This document shows, piece after piece, positions 19,469 through 30,696 of a DNA stretch of 64,000 nucleotides (positions are counted from its first letter, which is position 1; each line of letters starts with the position of its first letter). The translations under genes and the position numbers were made by a program. Source of the stretch: Pseudomonas delhiensis (lineage in GTDB: Bacteria; Pseudomonadota; Gammaproteobacteria; Pseudomonadales; Pseudomonadaceae); contig NZ_FZPC01000002.1 in NCBI RefSeq assembly GCF_900187975.1, forward strand, positions 186,001 through 250,000, written 5' to 3'. A model generated the notes under the pieces. The model was given only the letters and a program-made list of their open reading frames with translations, was not told where the DNA came from and ran no database searches.

Positions 19469-20337
19469 TGAGCAACAAGTCCCTGATCGCCCTGATCGCC
19501 GCCGTGGTGGCTGCCGTGGCGCTGTGGAGCAGCATCTACGTGGTGCAGCAGACCGAGCGTGCGGTGCTGCTGCGCTTCGGCCGCGTGGTCGAGCCGGACG
19601 TGCAGCCCGGCCTGCACTTCAAGATTCCGTACGTCAACCAGGTGCGCAAGTTCGACGGCCGCCTGCTGACCCTGGACTCGCCGACCCAGCGCTTCCTCAC
19701 CCTGGAGAAGAAGGCGGTGATGGTCGACGCCTACGCCAAGTGGCGCGTCTCCGACGCCGAGCGCTTCTACACCGCGACCTCGGGCCTCAAGCAGATCGCC
19801 GACGAGCGCCTGTCGCGGCGCCTGGAGGCCGGCCTGCGCGACCAGTTCGGCAAGCGCACCCTGCACGAGGTGGTGTCCGGCGAGCGCGACGCCCTGATGG
19901 GCGACATCACCGCGTCGCTCAACCGCATGGCGCAGAAGGAGCTGGGCATCGAGGTCATCGACGTGCGCGTCAAGGCCATCGACCTGCCGAAGGAAGTCAA
20001 CCGCAGCGTGTTCGAGCGCATGAGCACCGAGCGCGAGCGCGAGGCCCGCGAGCACCGCGCCAAGGGCCGCGAGCTGGCCGAGGGCATCCGCGCCGACGCC
20101 GATCGCCAGCGCCGCGTGCTGCTGGCCGAGGCCTATCGGCAGTCCGAGGAAACCCGCGGTGAGGGCGACGCCAAGGCGGCGGCGATCTACGCCAAGGCCT
20201 ACAGCCAGGACCCGGAGTTCTACGCCTTCACCCGTAGCCTCAAGGCCTATCGCGACAGCTTCGCCGACAAGAAGGACGTCCTGGTGCTGAGCCCGGAAAA
20301 CGAGTTCTTCCGATACCTGGAGAAGTCCAAGCCCTGA
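19468..20337 (+). CDS. hflC: FtsH protease modulator HflC
   Basis: The 289-residue partner of HflK has a short N-terminus, one membrane helix (LIALIAAVVAAVALWSSIYV) and a periplasmic SPFH domain with a long helical tail. The ATG shares its A with the last base of the hflK TGA, so translation is coupled. Two hairpins follow the gene, the second with a U tract. Confidence 0.96.
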   Translation: MSNKSLIALIAAVVAAVALWSSIYVVQQTERAVLLRFGRVVEPDVQPGLHFKIPYVNQVRKFDGRLLTLDSPTQRFLTLEKKAVMVDAYAKWRVSDAERFYTATSGLKQIADERLSRRLEAGLRDQFGKRTLHEVVSGERDALMGDITASLNRMAQKELGIEVIDVRVKAIDLPKEVNRSVFERMSTEREREAREHRAKGRELAEGIRADADRQRRVLLAEAYRQSEETRGEGDAKAAAIYAKAYSQDPEFYAFTRSLKAYRDSFADKKDVLVLSPENEFFRYLEKSKP

Positions 20338-20344
20338 GTGGGGT

Positions 20345-20416
20345 TCTCCGGCGGGCGGCAGCGCCCGCCGGAGAAAACGTGTTATCATGGGTCAGCCGGG
20401 AAATCCCGGCTTTTTT
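20345..20416 (+). terminator. double hairpin after hflC, second is a rho-independent terminator
   Basis: The first stem has 13-base perfect arms (20345-20357 and 20362-20374) with a 4-base loop and no T tract on this strand. The second (20394-20411) has AGCCGGGA facing TCCCGGCT followed by six Ts to 20416, a canonical intrinsic terminator. It lies before the small DUF2065 gene, so that gene may depend on read-through or a separate start. Confidence 0.8.
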
Positions 20417-20444
20417 GCGTCCGCGAGATCTGTGTACAAGGGCC

Positions 20445-20630
20445 ATGTGGCAGGAATTCGGCAAAGCGTTCTGTCTGTTGCTGGTGCTGGAGGGCATCCT
20501 CCCTTTCCTGTATCCGCGTGGCTGGCGTGAGGCCGTCAGCGGGCTCGGTCGCCTCGACGACCGGCGCCTGCGGCTCATCGGGCTGGGCAGCATGCTGCTC
20601 GGCACCGGCCTTCTTTACTGGATTCACTAG
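20445..20630 (+). CDS. DUF2065 family small membrane protein (YjeT-like)
   Basis: A 61-residue protein, MWQEFGKAFCLLLVLEGILP onward, with two hydrophobic segments (about 8-22 and 44-60), as in the DUF2065/YjeT family that follows hflC in many gammaproteobacteria. Its function is unknown; by neighbourhood it may relate to HflKC-FtsH. I chose the ATG at 20445 since the family begins there; the longer frame passes through the terminator hairpin. hisZ follows after 35 bases. Confidence 0.85.
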   Translation: MWQEFGKAFCLLLVLEGILPFLYPRGWREAVSGLGRLDDRRLRLIGLGSMLLGTGLLYWIH

Positions 20631-20665
20631 ATGAATTGCCGCCCGGCTGAAAGGGGAGAGGCGAC

Positions 20666-23214
<2,549 letters not shown>

Positions 23215-23250
23215 TCCGCCGCGGCGCTAGCTGCTGCGAAGGGTGTGAAG

Positions 23251-23282
23251 AGCCGCTTCTCCTGATGGGGAAGCGGCTTTTT
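23251..23282 (+). terminator. rho-independent terminator after purA
   Basis: The arms AGCCGCTTC (23251-23259) and GAAGCGGCT (23270-23278) enclose a 10-base loop and run into a T tract (23278-23282). Confidence 0.85.
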
Positions 23283-23303
23283 CGTTTGGGGCTGGGGCTC
23301 TTC

Positions 23304-23494
23304 GTAGGAGCGAGCTTGCTCGCGAACCGTGCCAGCCGGTGGCGTAGGTGTCTTGGGTTTACTCCGCTCCCTCTCCCTAACCCTCTCCCTGAAGGGAGAG
23401 GGTTAGGGAGAGGGTGCTCTCGGGGCGAACGCCAAACGCTCACCAATAAACACCCTTCGCGAGCAAGAACTAGGCGTCCCCCTCGCTCCTACGA
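23304..23494. repeat. composite repeat: REP, long CT-rich palindrome, interrupted inverted REP
   Basis: The 394-base gap between purA and the chemoreceptor gene holds a REP (23304-23327), a perfect palindrome of two 22-base arms around GA (23369-23414, made of CCCTCTCCCTAACCCTCTCC type sequence), and the inverse REP at about 23457-23494. That last REP is split: GCGAGCAAG and CTCGCTCCTAC are separated by 14 extra bases (AACTAGGCGTCCCC). The rest, 23495-23608, shows only the ribosome binding site of the next gene. Confidence 0.85.
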
Positions 23495-23608
23495 AAAAGC
23501 CCCCAACCCCACTCCGCCGGTAAATGGCCACCTCGACGGCACGCCCCTTGCTGGCAAATGGCATCGGCGCATCCCGCGCCAGTATTCCGTTACCCGAGGA
23601 GGCACTCC

Positions 23609-25543
23609 GTGTCCGCCGTCCTTTCGCTTTTGCGCAGCCGCCTGCTGCGCCCCGTGTTCATCGCCCTGGGCCTGGCGCTGCTGGTGCAGTTGCTGATCGC
23701 CCTGTGGCTCACCCGCAGTACCGTGGACCAACTGGTGGCCGACCTGGGCGAACGCCTGGGCGGCCAGTCGCAGCGCCTGGCCGGCGAACTGGAGCGCGCC
23801 GGTGGCGAGCTGAGTTCCGGGCTGACCGAGTTGTCCGCCCGCACCCGCGAGCGCCTTGGCGCCGCCTTGTCGGCGCGCCTGGAGGAGGAGCGTGGTGAAA
23901 CCCGCCGGAGCCTCGAACAGAGCCTGCGGCAATCCGCCGAGCAGCTCGCCCAACTGCTCGCCGCCGTGGCGCCCAAGGCCATGTGGGACAATGACGTGCC
24001 GACGCTCTCCGAGTACGCCCGGCGCGCCCAGGCCAACCCCAACGTGCTCTTCGTGGTCTACGACGATGCCCAGGGGCAGCACCTGACGCGCTACCTCAAC
24101 CGCGAGGACCCGCGCATCCAGGCGCTGCTCGCCAAGGGCCAGGGCGAGCGGGCCCTGGACAAGGTGCTGGAGGCGGCGGCCCACGACGATTCGGTGATTC
24201 TCGCCAGCGTGCCCATCAGCCCCAATGGCGTGGTGATAGGTACCGTGCGCCTGGGCATTTCCACGGCCGAGGTGGAAAAGCAGGTGGAGGCCCTGGACAA
24301 GCGCTTCTCCGCCCTGATCGCCAGTGGCGACCAGCTGGTGGCCGACAGCCTGGCCGGCGCCGCCGCGGACAGCAACAAGGCGCTGAGCGCACGCCTGCAG
24401 GCGGCGCAGCAGGCGGCTGGCGAGATGAGCCAGGGCGCCCGCGGAGCGGTGGAAGCCTCCGCCAGCAGCCTGCGCTGGCACATCGGTCTGGGGCTGTTGC
24501 TGGTGGGGCTGGGTGTGCTGCTGGTGCTGGCCCTGGTGCTCGGGCGGCGGGTGGTCAATCGCCTGCGCCTGTTGATCGATGCGCTCGACGACCTGGCGGC
24601 CGGGGAGGGCGACCTGACCCGCCGCGTGCGCCTGGACAGCCGTGACGAGGTGGGCGAGATGGCGACCGCGGTGAACCGCTTCGTCGACAAGCTGCAGCCC
24701 ATCGTCCGCGAGGCGGGGCAGGTGGCGCAGCGCACCGGCAGCGAGATCGCCGCGCTGGCCTCGCGCAGCGCCAGCGCCGAGGCGGCCGCCGACCGCCAGC
24801 GCAACGAGGTGGCGGGCAGCCTGGAGGCGCTCGCCGGCATGGCCGCGGAGGCCCAGCTGGAAAGCCAGGCCATGCAGGAGGCGCTGCTGCGCGTGGCGTC
24901 CATCCGCAAGGCGGCCGACGACAACGCCGCCATCGCCCGGCGCGTCGGTGGCCTCATCGAGACCCTGGAGTCCCGCGTGCAGAGCGGCGCCGGGGTGATC
25001 GAGAAGCTGGCGCAGCAGAGCGAGCAGATCGAGGTGGTGCTGTCGGTGATCCACGGCATCGCCGAGCAGACCAACCTGCTGGCGCTCAACGCCGCCATCG
25101 AGGCGGCCCGCGCCGGCGAGAGCGGCCGCGGCTTCGCCGTGGTGGCCGACGAGGTGCGGGCGCTGGCGAGCAAGACGCAGCAATCCACCGGCGACATCCA
25201 GACGCATATCGACGCCTTGCAGCGTGGCGCGCGCGAGGCGGTGGAGGCCATCGGCCAGGCGCGCGAGCAGGCGGTGCAGGGGCTGGCCGCGCTGCATGAC
25301 AGCGAGCGCCTGCAACGCGAAGTGCAGCGGGCCGTGGAGGAGGTGCATGGCGCCATCGAGTCGGCGGCCCATGCCGCCGAGCAGCAGGCCGCCGGTGCGG
25401 TCGCGGTGCGCGGGCGCGTCGAGGTGATCCACGTCGAGGCGGGGCGCGCCGCGGAAGCCGTGGCGGCAACCGCCAGCAGCGGGCGTGTGCTGGATGGCCT
25501 GGCGGCGCAGCTGCGCGCCAGCCTGGGGCAGTTCAAGGCATGA
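23609..25543 (+). CDS. methyl-accepting chemotaxis protein
   Basis: This 644-residue transmembrane chemoreceptor has TM1 (about 14-36), a long helical periplasmic sensor region (about 37-289), TM2 (about 290-315, [19 protein letters not shown]), a HAMP domain (about 316-370) and a cytoplasmic signalling domain. The conserved hairpin tip reads [20 protein letters not shown] near residues 486-505. GTG at 23609 is preferred over the ATG 51 bases upstream because GAGGAGG sits 6 bases before it. The ligand is not predictable; the periplasmic part does not show an obvious four-helix or dCache signature that I can identify by eye. No che genes are nearby. Confidence 0.88.
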   Translation: MSAVLSLLRSRLLRPVFIALGLALLVQLLIALWLTRSTVDQLVADLGERLGGQSQRLAGELERAGGELSSGLTELSARTRERLGAALSARLEEERGETRRSLEQSLRQSAEQLAQLLAAVAPKAMWDNDVPTLSEYARRAQANPNVLFVVYDDAQGQHLTRYLNREDPRIQALLAKGQGERALDKVLEAAAHDDSVILASVPISPNGVVIGTVRLGISTAEVEKQVEALDKRFSALIASGDQLVADSLAGAAADSNKALSARLQAAQQAAGEMSQGARGAVEASASSLRWHIGLGLLLVGLGVLLVLALVLGRRVVNRLRLLIDALDDLAAGEGDLTRRVRLDSRDEVGEMATAVNRFVDKLQPIVREAGQVAQRTGSEIAALASRSASAEAAADRQRNEVAGSLEALAGMAAEAQLESQAMQEALLRVASIRKAADDNAAIARRVGGLIETLESRVQSGAGVIEKLAQQSEQIEVVLSVIHGIAEQTNLLALNAAIEAARAGESGRGFAVVADEVRALASKTQQSTGDIQTHIDALQRGAREAVEAIGQAREQAVQGLAALHDSERLQREVQRAVEEVHGAIESAAHAAEQQAAGAVAVRGRVEVIHVEAGRAAEAVAATASSGRVLDGLAAQLRASLGQFKA

Positions 25544-25594
25544 GGAGAGGGGCCGGGCGATGTGCCCGGCCCGCACCTGCGAACGACGGAAACG

Positions 25595-25621
25595 AAAAAG
25601 CCGAGCAGTGCTCGGCTTTTT
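25595..25621. terminator. bidirectional intrinsic terminator
   Basis: The stem GCCGAG/CTCGGC (25600-25616) is flanked by AAAAA on the left and TTTTT on the right, so it can stop both the chemoreceptor transcript and the tRNA transcript coming from the right. Confidence 0.85.
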
Positions 25622-25631
25622 CGCTTGAAGA

Positions 25632-25718
25632 TGGTGCCCAGGAGAAGACTCGAACTTCCACGGTGTTGCCACCGCTAGGACCTGAACCTAGTGCGTCTAC
25701 CAATTCCGCCACCTGGGC
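25632..25718 (-). tRNA. tRNA-Leu (anticodon CAG), copy 2
   Basis: The 87-base gene on the minus strand begins GCCCAGGTGGCGGAATTGG and ends with an encoded CCA. The acceptor stem GCCCAGG pairs with CCTGGGC, the long variable arm of a class II tRNA is present, and the anticodon loop TTCAGGT gives CAG, reading CUG. It is identical to the copy at 25855-25941. Confidence 0.97.
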
Positions 25719-25854
25719 ATGCTTTTCAGCATGGGGTGCGATGATCGCTCATCGTCTTGCGGTATTGCAACCTTTCGGTCGCTTCGGCGTCTCAATGTCC
25801 GGTTATCAGGGTTCCGAACCGCCGCGATACAGCCATTGGCTCTATCGTGAAAAA

Positions 25855-25941
25855 TGGTGCCCAGGAGAAGACTCGAACTTCCACGGTGTTGCCACCGCTA
25901 GGACCTGAACCTAGTGCGTCTACCAATTCCGCCACCTGGGC
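25855..25941 (-). tRNA. tRNA-Leu (anticodon CAG), copy 1
   Basis: Promoter-proximal 87-base copy, identical to the other one in every base including the encoded CCA. The 136-base spacer between them shares a leader motif (GCGATGAT, C or T, GCTCATCG) with the DNA upstream of this copy, pointing to a tandem duplication that included the 5' flank. Confidence 0.97.
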
Positions 25942-26004
25942 ACTGGATGCGATGATTGCTCATCGATTCCGTGTTACAACGTCTCAGCGACGCTGTGGGC
26001 GCGA

Positions 26005-26033
26005 ACTATACGGAGCCCACTTTGGCTTGTAAA
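26005..26033 (-). promoter_or_regulatory. sigma-70 promoter for the tRNA-Leu pair
   Basis: Reading the minus strand, TTTACA (26028-26033), a 17-base spacer and TATAGT (26005-26010) form a near-consensus promoter upstream of the first tRNA-Leu gene. Confidence 0.75.
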
Positions 26034-26147
26034 CCCCTGATGCGATAAAAAATTTATTCTTGGTCAAAGCTGACCGACGAGCGGATTTCGCGCTTCAATA
26101 AGCAGATGACGCTCATATCTATAGACGAATAAGGTGCTCTCACCCTG

Positions 26148-28874
26148 ATGGCCGATTGGCAAACCCTCGATCCCGAGGCCGCCCGCGAAGCGGAAAAATA
26201 CGAAAACCCCATCCCCAGCCGCGAACTCATCCTGGCGCACCTCGCCGAACGCGGCGCGCCTGCGACCCGCGCGCAACTGCTGGAAGAATTCAAGCTCGCC
26301 GACGAGGAGTCGGAAGAAGCCCTGCGCCGTCGCCTGCGCGCCATGGAGCGCGATGGCCAGCTCATCTATACCCGCCGCGGCGCCTACGCCCCGGTGGACA
26401 AGCTCGACCTGATCCGCGGCCGCATCGCCGGCCACCGCGACGGCTTCGGCTTCCTGATCCCCGACGACGGCAGCGACGACCTGTTCCTCAGCCCCACGCA
26501 GATGCGCCTGGTGTTCGACGGCGACCGCGCCCTGGCGCGGGTCTCCGGCTTCGACCGCCGCGGCCGCCGCGAAGGCGCCATCGTCGAAGTCATCGAGCGG
26601 GCCCACGAGACCCTGGTCGGCCGCTACTTCGAGGAAGGCGGCATCGGCACCGTGGTCGCCGACAACCCGAAGATCCAGCAGGAAGTGCTGATCGCCCCGG
26701 GCAAGAACGGCACCGCCAGGCACAACCAGTTCGTCCAGGTGCGCATCGACCAGTGGCCCAGCGTGCACCGCCAGGCCCAGGGCGAGGTGGTGGAAGTGCT
26801 GGGCGACTACATGGCGCCGGGCATGGAGATCGAAGTCGCCCTGCGCAGCTACGACATCCCCCACGTCTGGCCCGAGGGCGTGGAGAAGGAAGCGGCCAAG
26901 CTCAAGCCCGAGGTGGCGGAGAAGGACAAGGAGAAGCGCGTCGACCTGCGCGCCCTGCCGTTCGTGACCATCGACGGCGAGGACGCCCGCGACTTCGACG
27001 ACGCCGTCTATGCCGAGAAGCGCAAGGGCGGCGGCTGGAAGCTGTACGTCGCCATCGCCGACGTCTCCCACTATGTGAAAGTGGGCTCGGCGCTGGACGA
27101 GGAGGCGGCCAAGCGCGGCAACTCGGTGTACTTCCCCGAGCGCGTCATCCCCATGCTGCCGGAAATCCTCTCCAACGGCCTGTGCTCGCTGAACCCGCTG
27201 GTCGACCGCCTGGCCATGGTCTGCGAGATGAACCTGTCCAAGGCCGGCAAGATGACCGGCTACCAGTTCTACGAGGCGGTCATCCACTCCCACGCGCGGC
27301 TCACCTACACCAAGGTCAGCCAGTACCTGGAGACCCCGGACAGCCCCGAGGCCGCGCGCCTGGCCGAGCAACTGCCGAACGTGGTGCCGCACCTGCGCAC
27401 CCTCTATGACCTGTACAAGGTGCTGGTCGCCGCCCGCCACGTGCGCGGCGCCATCGACTTCGAGACCCAGGAGACGCGCATCGTCTTCGGCGCCGACCGC
27501 AAGATCTCGGAGATCCGCCCGACCCAGCGCAACGACGCGCACAAGCTGATCGAGGAATGCATGCTGGCGGCCAATGTGGCCACCGCCAAGTTCCTCGAGA
27601 AGCTGGAAATCCCCGCGCTGTACCGCGTCCACGACGGCCCGCCGCAGGAGAAGCTGAACAACCTGCGGCAGTTCCTCGGCGAGCTGGGCCTGACCCTCTA
27701 CCGCGGCAAGGGCGAGCCGACCCCCGGCGACTACCAGGCGCTGCTCGAGTCCATCCAGGGCCGCCCGGACTTCCAGCTGATCCAGACGGTGATGCTGCGC
27801 TCGCTCAGCCAGGCGGTGTACAGCCCGGAAAACCACGGCCACTTCGGCCTGAACTACGAGGCCTACACCCACTTCACCTCGCCGATCCGCCGCTACCCGG
27901 ACCTGCTGGTGCACCGCGCCATCCGCAGCGTGGTCCGCTCCAAGCGCGAGACCGACCTGGTGCAGCGCGCCGGCGCCGCCGGCATGGCCAAGGCGCGCAT
28001 CTACCCGTACGACGAGCCGCGCCTGGAACAGCTCGGCGAGCAGTGCTCGATGACCGAGCGGCGCGCCGACGAGGCCACCCGCGACGTCACCAACTGGCTG
28101 AAGTGCGAATACATGCGCGACCGCGTCGGCGAGACCTTCGACGGCGTGATCACCGCGGTCACCGGCTTCGGCATCTTCGTCGAGCTGACCGACATCTATG
28201 TGGAAGGCCTGGTGCACGTCACCGCGCTGCCTGGCGACTACTACCACTTCGACGCCGTGCACCACCGCCTGGCTGGCGAGCGCACCGGGCGCAGCTTCCG
28301 CCTCGGCGACACCACCCAGGTGGTGGTGGCGCGGGTCGACCTGGACGAGCGCAAGATCGACTTCGAACTGGCCGACAACGTGCTCAGCGCGCCCATCGGC
28401 CGCAAGAAGCGCGGCGACAAGGCCGAAGCGGCCAAGCCTGCCAAGGCCGCCAAGCCGGCCAGGGCCAAGGGCCAGCCGCGCGAGCTGGCGCAGGAAGTGC
28501 CGGAGCCGCCGCTGCCCAGCGTGCAGCCGCGCAAGCGCAAGGTCGGCGTGGTCCAGGCGTTGCCCTCGGTCGCGCCGGAAATGCTCGCCAAGGCCGACGA
28601 GATGCTCGGCAACACCGACGTCAGGAAGAGCCGCGCGCTGAAGCAGGCGCTGCTCGACGAGGCCAAGGTGGGCGGCAAGCGGCCGCCGGCCAAGGCCCAG
28701 GGAAAGCCGGCGAAGAATGCCAAGGCCGCTGCGGAGAAGCCGCGCAAGCCGTCGAAACAGAAGGCCAAGGCCGCCAAGCCGAGCAAGCATCGCAAGGGGC
28801 CGTCCAAGCCCAAGGCGGAAGGCACCGGCACCGGCCAGGGCGACGCGGCAAGCAAGCGTAAGGCGAAGCCATGA
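26148..28874 (+). CDS. rnr: ribonuclease R
   Basis: A 908-residue processive 3'-5' exoribonuclease that can degrade structured RNA, involved in rRNA and tmRNA quality control. Order: N-terminal helix-turn-helix (about 20-85), two cold-shock/OB domains (about 85-250), the RNB catalytic domain with the acidic cluster DGEDARDFDDAV (about 277-288), an S1 domain (about 655-740, DRVGETFDGVITAVTGFGIF), and a long Lys/Ala-rich tail (about 750-908). The tail is longer and more repetitive than that of E. coli RNase R. rlmB overlaps the end by 4 bases. Confidence 0.96.
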   Translation: MADWQTLDPEAAREAEKYENPIPSRELILAHLAERGAPATRAQLLEEFKLADEESEEALRRRLRAMERDGQLIYTRRGAYAPVDKLDLIRGRIAGHRDGFGFLIPDDGSDDLFLSPTQMRLVFDGDRALARVSGFDRRGRREGAIVEVIERAHETLVGRYFEEGGIGTVVADNPKIQQEVLIAPGKNGTARHNQFVQVRIDQWPSVHRQAQGEVVEVLGDYMAPGMEIEVALRSYDIPHVWPEGVEKEAAKLKPEVAEKDKEKRVDLRALPFVTIDGEDARDFDDAVYAEKRKGGGWKLYVAIADVSHYVKVGSALDEEAAKRGNSVYFPERVIPMLPEILSNGLCSLNPLVDRLAMVCEMNLSKAGKMTGYQFYEAVIHSHARLTYTKVSQYLETPDSPEAARLAEQLPNVVPHLRTLYDLYKVLVAARHVRGAIDFETQETRIVFGADRKISEIRPTQRNDAHKLIEECMLAANVATAKFLEKLEIPALYRVHDGPPQEKLNNLRQFLGELGLTLYRGKGEPTPGDYQALLESIQGRPDFQLIQTVMLRSLSQAVYSPENHGHFGLNYEAYTHFTSPIRRYPDLLVHRAIRSVVRSKRETDLVQRAGAAGMAKARIYPYDEPRLEQLGEQCSMTERRADEATRDVTNWLKCEYMRDRVGETFDGVITAVTGFGIFVELTDIYVEGLVHVTALPGDYYHFDAVHHRLAGERTGRSFRLGDTTQVVVARVDLDERKIDFELADNVLSAPIGRKKRGDKAEAAKPAKAAKPARAKGQPRELAQEVPEPPLPSVQPRKRKVGVVQALPSVAPEMLAKADEMLGNTDVRKSRALKQALLDEAKVGGKRPPAKAQGKPAKNAKAAAEKPRKPSKQKAKAAKPSKHRKGPSKPKAEGTGTGQGDAASKRKAKP

Positions 28875-29620
28875 GCCAGTGGGAAAAGGTCTACGGCGTA
28901 CACGCCGTGGAGGCGTTGCTGCGCCACCACCCCAAGCGCGTCAAGCAGCTGTGGCTGGCCGAGGGCCGGCACGACCCGCGGGTCCAGGCGCTGGTGGAAC
29001 TGGCCGGGCAGATGCGGGTGCCGGTGGGCACCCGTGAGCGCAAGGAGCTCGACGAGTGGGCCGAGGGCGTGCACCAGGGCGTGGTCGCCGAGGTCAGCCC
29101 GAGCCAGGTGTGGGGCGAGAACATGCTCGAGGAACTGCTCGAGCGCTCCCCGGGGCCGGCCTTGCTGCTGGCCCTGGACGGCGTCACCGACCCGCACAAC
29201 CTCGGCGCCTGCCTGCGTACCGCCGATGCCGCCGGGGCGCTGGCGGTGATCGTGCCCAAGGACAAGTCGGCGACCCTCAACGCCACCGTGCGCAAGGTCG
29301 CCTGCGGCGCCGCCGAAGTCATCCCGCTGGTGGCCGTGACCAACCTCGCGCGCACCCTGGAGAAGCTCCAGCAACGCGGCCTGTGGGTGGTCGGCACGGC
29401 CGGCGAGGCGACCCAGACCCTCTACGAACTGGACCTGACCGGGCCCACGGTGCTGGTCATGGGCGCCGAGGGCAAGGGCATGCGCCGCCTGACCCGCGAG
29501 CACTGCGACTACCTGGCCAAGCTGCCCATGGGCGGCAGCGTCAGCAGCCTGAACGTGTCGGTGGCCACCGGGGTTTGCCTGTTCGAGATCGTCCGCCAGC
29601 GCCAGGTGAAAAAGGCCTAA
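28871..29620 (+). CDS. rlmB: 23S rRNA (guanosine-2'-O-)-methyltransferase RlmB
   Basis: A 249-residue SpoU-family knotted methyltransferase for G2251 of 23S rRNA. The N-terminal substrate-binding domain is followed by the three SpoU motifs: NLGACLRTADAAG, VMGAEGKGMRRL and LPMGGSVSSLNVSVATG. The start overlaps the rnr stop (ATGA), the same gene pair as in most gammaproteobacteria. Confidence 0.96.
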   Translation: MSQWEKVYGVHAVEALLRHHPKRVKQLWLAEGRHDPRVQALVELAGQMRVPVGTRERKELDEWAEGVHQGVVAEVSPSQVWGENMLEELLERSPGPALLLALDGVTDPHNLGACLRTADAAGALAVIVPKDKSATLNATVRKVACGAAEVIPLVAVTNLARTLEKLQQRGLWVVGTAGEATQTLYELDLTGPTVLVMGAEGKGMRRLTREHCDYLAKLPMGGSVSSLNVSVATGVCLFEIVRQRQVKKA

Positions 29621-29621
29621 G

Positions 29622-29816
29622 AGCGGCTGCAAGCGACAAGCGACAAGCTGCAGGCAAGGGCGAAGAGCCAGTCCCGTCCCCCCTGTAGGAGCGAGCTTGC
29701 TCGCGAACCAAACCCGGCACCGTGCCCACCCGGTTCGCGAGCAAGCTCGCTCCTACGAAGAGCCCCGCACATGCTCTTCGCCTGCAGCCTGCAGCCTGCA
29801 GCCTGCAGCCTGCAGC
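29622..29816. repeat. nested inverted repeat: heptamer arrays around an inverted REP pair
   Basis: Most of the 364-base gap between rlmB and rpsF is repeat. From outside in: degenerate heptamers CTGCAAG-CGACAAG-CGACAAG-CTGCAGG (from 29626), then CGAAGAGC (29660), a REP (29685-29708), its inverted copy (29733-29756), GCTCTTCG (29773-29780), and five copies of GCCTGCA (29780-29814). The left and right halves are roughly complementary, so the whole region can fold into one long hairpin. After 29820 comes the rpsF leader. Confidence 0.85.
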
Positions 29817-29938
29817 TGCTCAATTATTCATCAATCCGCCTTGCGCCAACCCACCCCTTTCCCTAGAATGTCGCCCCTTGCCGTCCGGGCAGGCGTTTAC
29901 GCGTCCATCCGTCGGCAAGTCAAAAAGACATTCACTCC

Positions 29939-29968
29939 TTGCCTGACCGCATCGTCGGCAGGCTGCAA
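29939..29968 (+). promoter_or_regulatory. possible S6:S18 autoregulatory hairpin in the rpsF leader
   Basis: Just before the rpsF ribosome binding site the leader can fold as TTGC/GCAA and CTG/CAG with a bulge, then CCG/CGG around a 6-base loop. Bacterial rpsF leaders are known to carry a hairpin with an exposed CCG bound by the S6-S18 complex. The position and the CCG element fit, but I have not aligned it to the known consensus. Confidence 0.35.
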
Positions 29969-29984
29969 CCCGTAAGGAGCATTT

Positions 29985-30401
29985 ATGCGTCATTACGAAA
30001 TCGTGTTCCTGGTTCACCCGGACCAGAGCGAACAAGTCGGTGGCATGGTCGAGCGTTACACCAAGGTCATCGAAGAAGACGGTGGCAAGGTTCACCGCCT
30101 GGAAGACTGGGGCCGTCGTCAGCTGGCTTACGCCATCAACAACGTGCACAAGGCTCACTACGTTCTGCTGAACGTCGAGTGCAGCGCCAAGGCCCTGGCC
30201 GAGCTGGAAGACAACTTCCGCTACAACGACGCCGTCATCCGTAACCTGGTGATCCGTCGCGACGAAGCCGTTACCGGCCAGTCCGAAATGCTGAAGGCCG
30301 AAGAGAGCCGCAACGAGCGCCGCGAGCGCCGCGAGCGTCCCGACGCCAACGAAAACGAGTCCGCTGACGGCGAAGACAGCCGCGACAGCGCCGACGAGTA
30401 A
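29985..30401 (+). CDS. rpsF: 30S ribosomal protein bS6
   Basis: A 138-residue ribosomal protein that pairs with S18 on the platform of the 30S subunit. The S6 fold spans about 1-95 ([18 protein letters not shown]). The tail is acidic and ends in a Glu/Asp-rich stretch, the type of tail that RimK extends with glutamates in Pseudomonas and E. coli. An AAGGAG site lies 6 bases before the ATG. Confidence 0.97.
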   Translation: MRHYEIVFLVHPDQSEQVGGMVERYTKVIEEDGGKVHRLEDWGRRQLAYAINNVHKAHYVLLNVECSAKALAELEDNFRYNDAVIRNLVIRRDEAVTGQSEMLKAEESRNERRERRERPDANENESADGEDSRDSADE

Positions 30402-30430
30402 TCCCGGACCAGTATTGAGGAGCCGATAAC

Positions 30431-30661
30431 ATGGCACGTTTCTTCCGTCGTCGTAAGTTCTGCCGTTTCACCGCCGAAGGCGTCAAGGAGATCGATTACA
30501 AGGATCTCAACACCCTGAAGGCCTACGTTTCCGAAACCGGCAAGATCGTTCCGAGCCGCATCACCGGCACCAAGGCCAAGTACCAGCGTCAGCTGGCGAC
30601 CGCCATCAAGCGCGCTCGCTACCTGGCCCTGCTTCCCTACACCGACAGCCACGGCCGTTGA
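30431..30661 (+). CDS. rpsR: 30S ribosomal protein bS18
   Basis: A 76-residue basic ribosomal protein ([17 protein letters not shown]), the binding partner of S6. It lies 29 bases after rpsF with a GAGGAG site upstream, and belongs to the rpsF-rpsR-membrane protein-rplI operon. Confidence 0.97.
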   Translation: MARFFRRRKFCRFTAEGVKEIDYKDLNTLKAYVSETGKIVPSRITGTKAKYQRQLATAIKRARYLALLPYTDSHGR

Positions 30662-30696
30662 TCGGGCAGTCGACGTAGCTTTGATGGATAGATCGC

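Noticed and set aside
25540-26032. Open frames of 122 and 91 codons that share a nearly identical stretch
   Set aside because: The shared stretch is the translation of the two tRNA-Leu genes on the opposite strand.
29697-29975. 92-codon open frame after rlmB
   Set aside because: It reads through REP and heptamer repeats.
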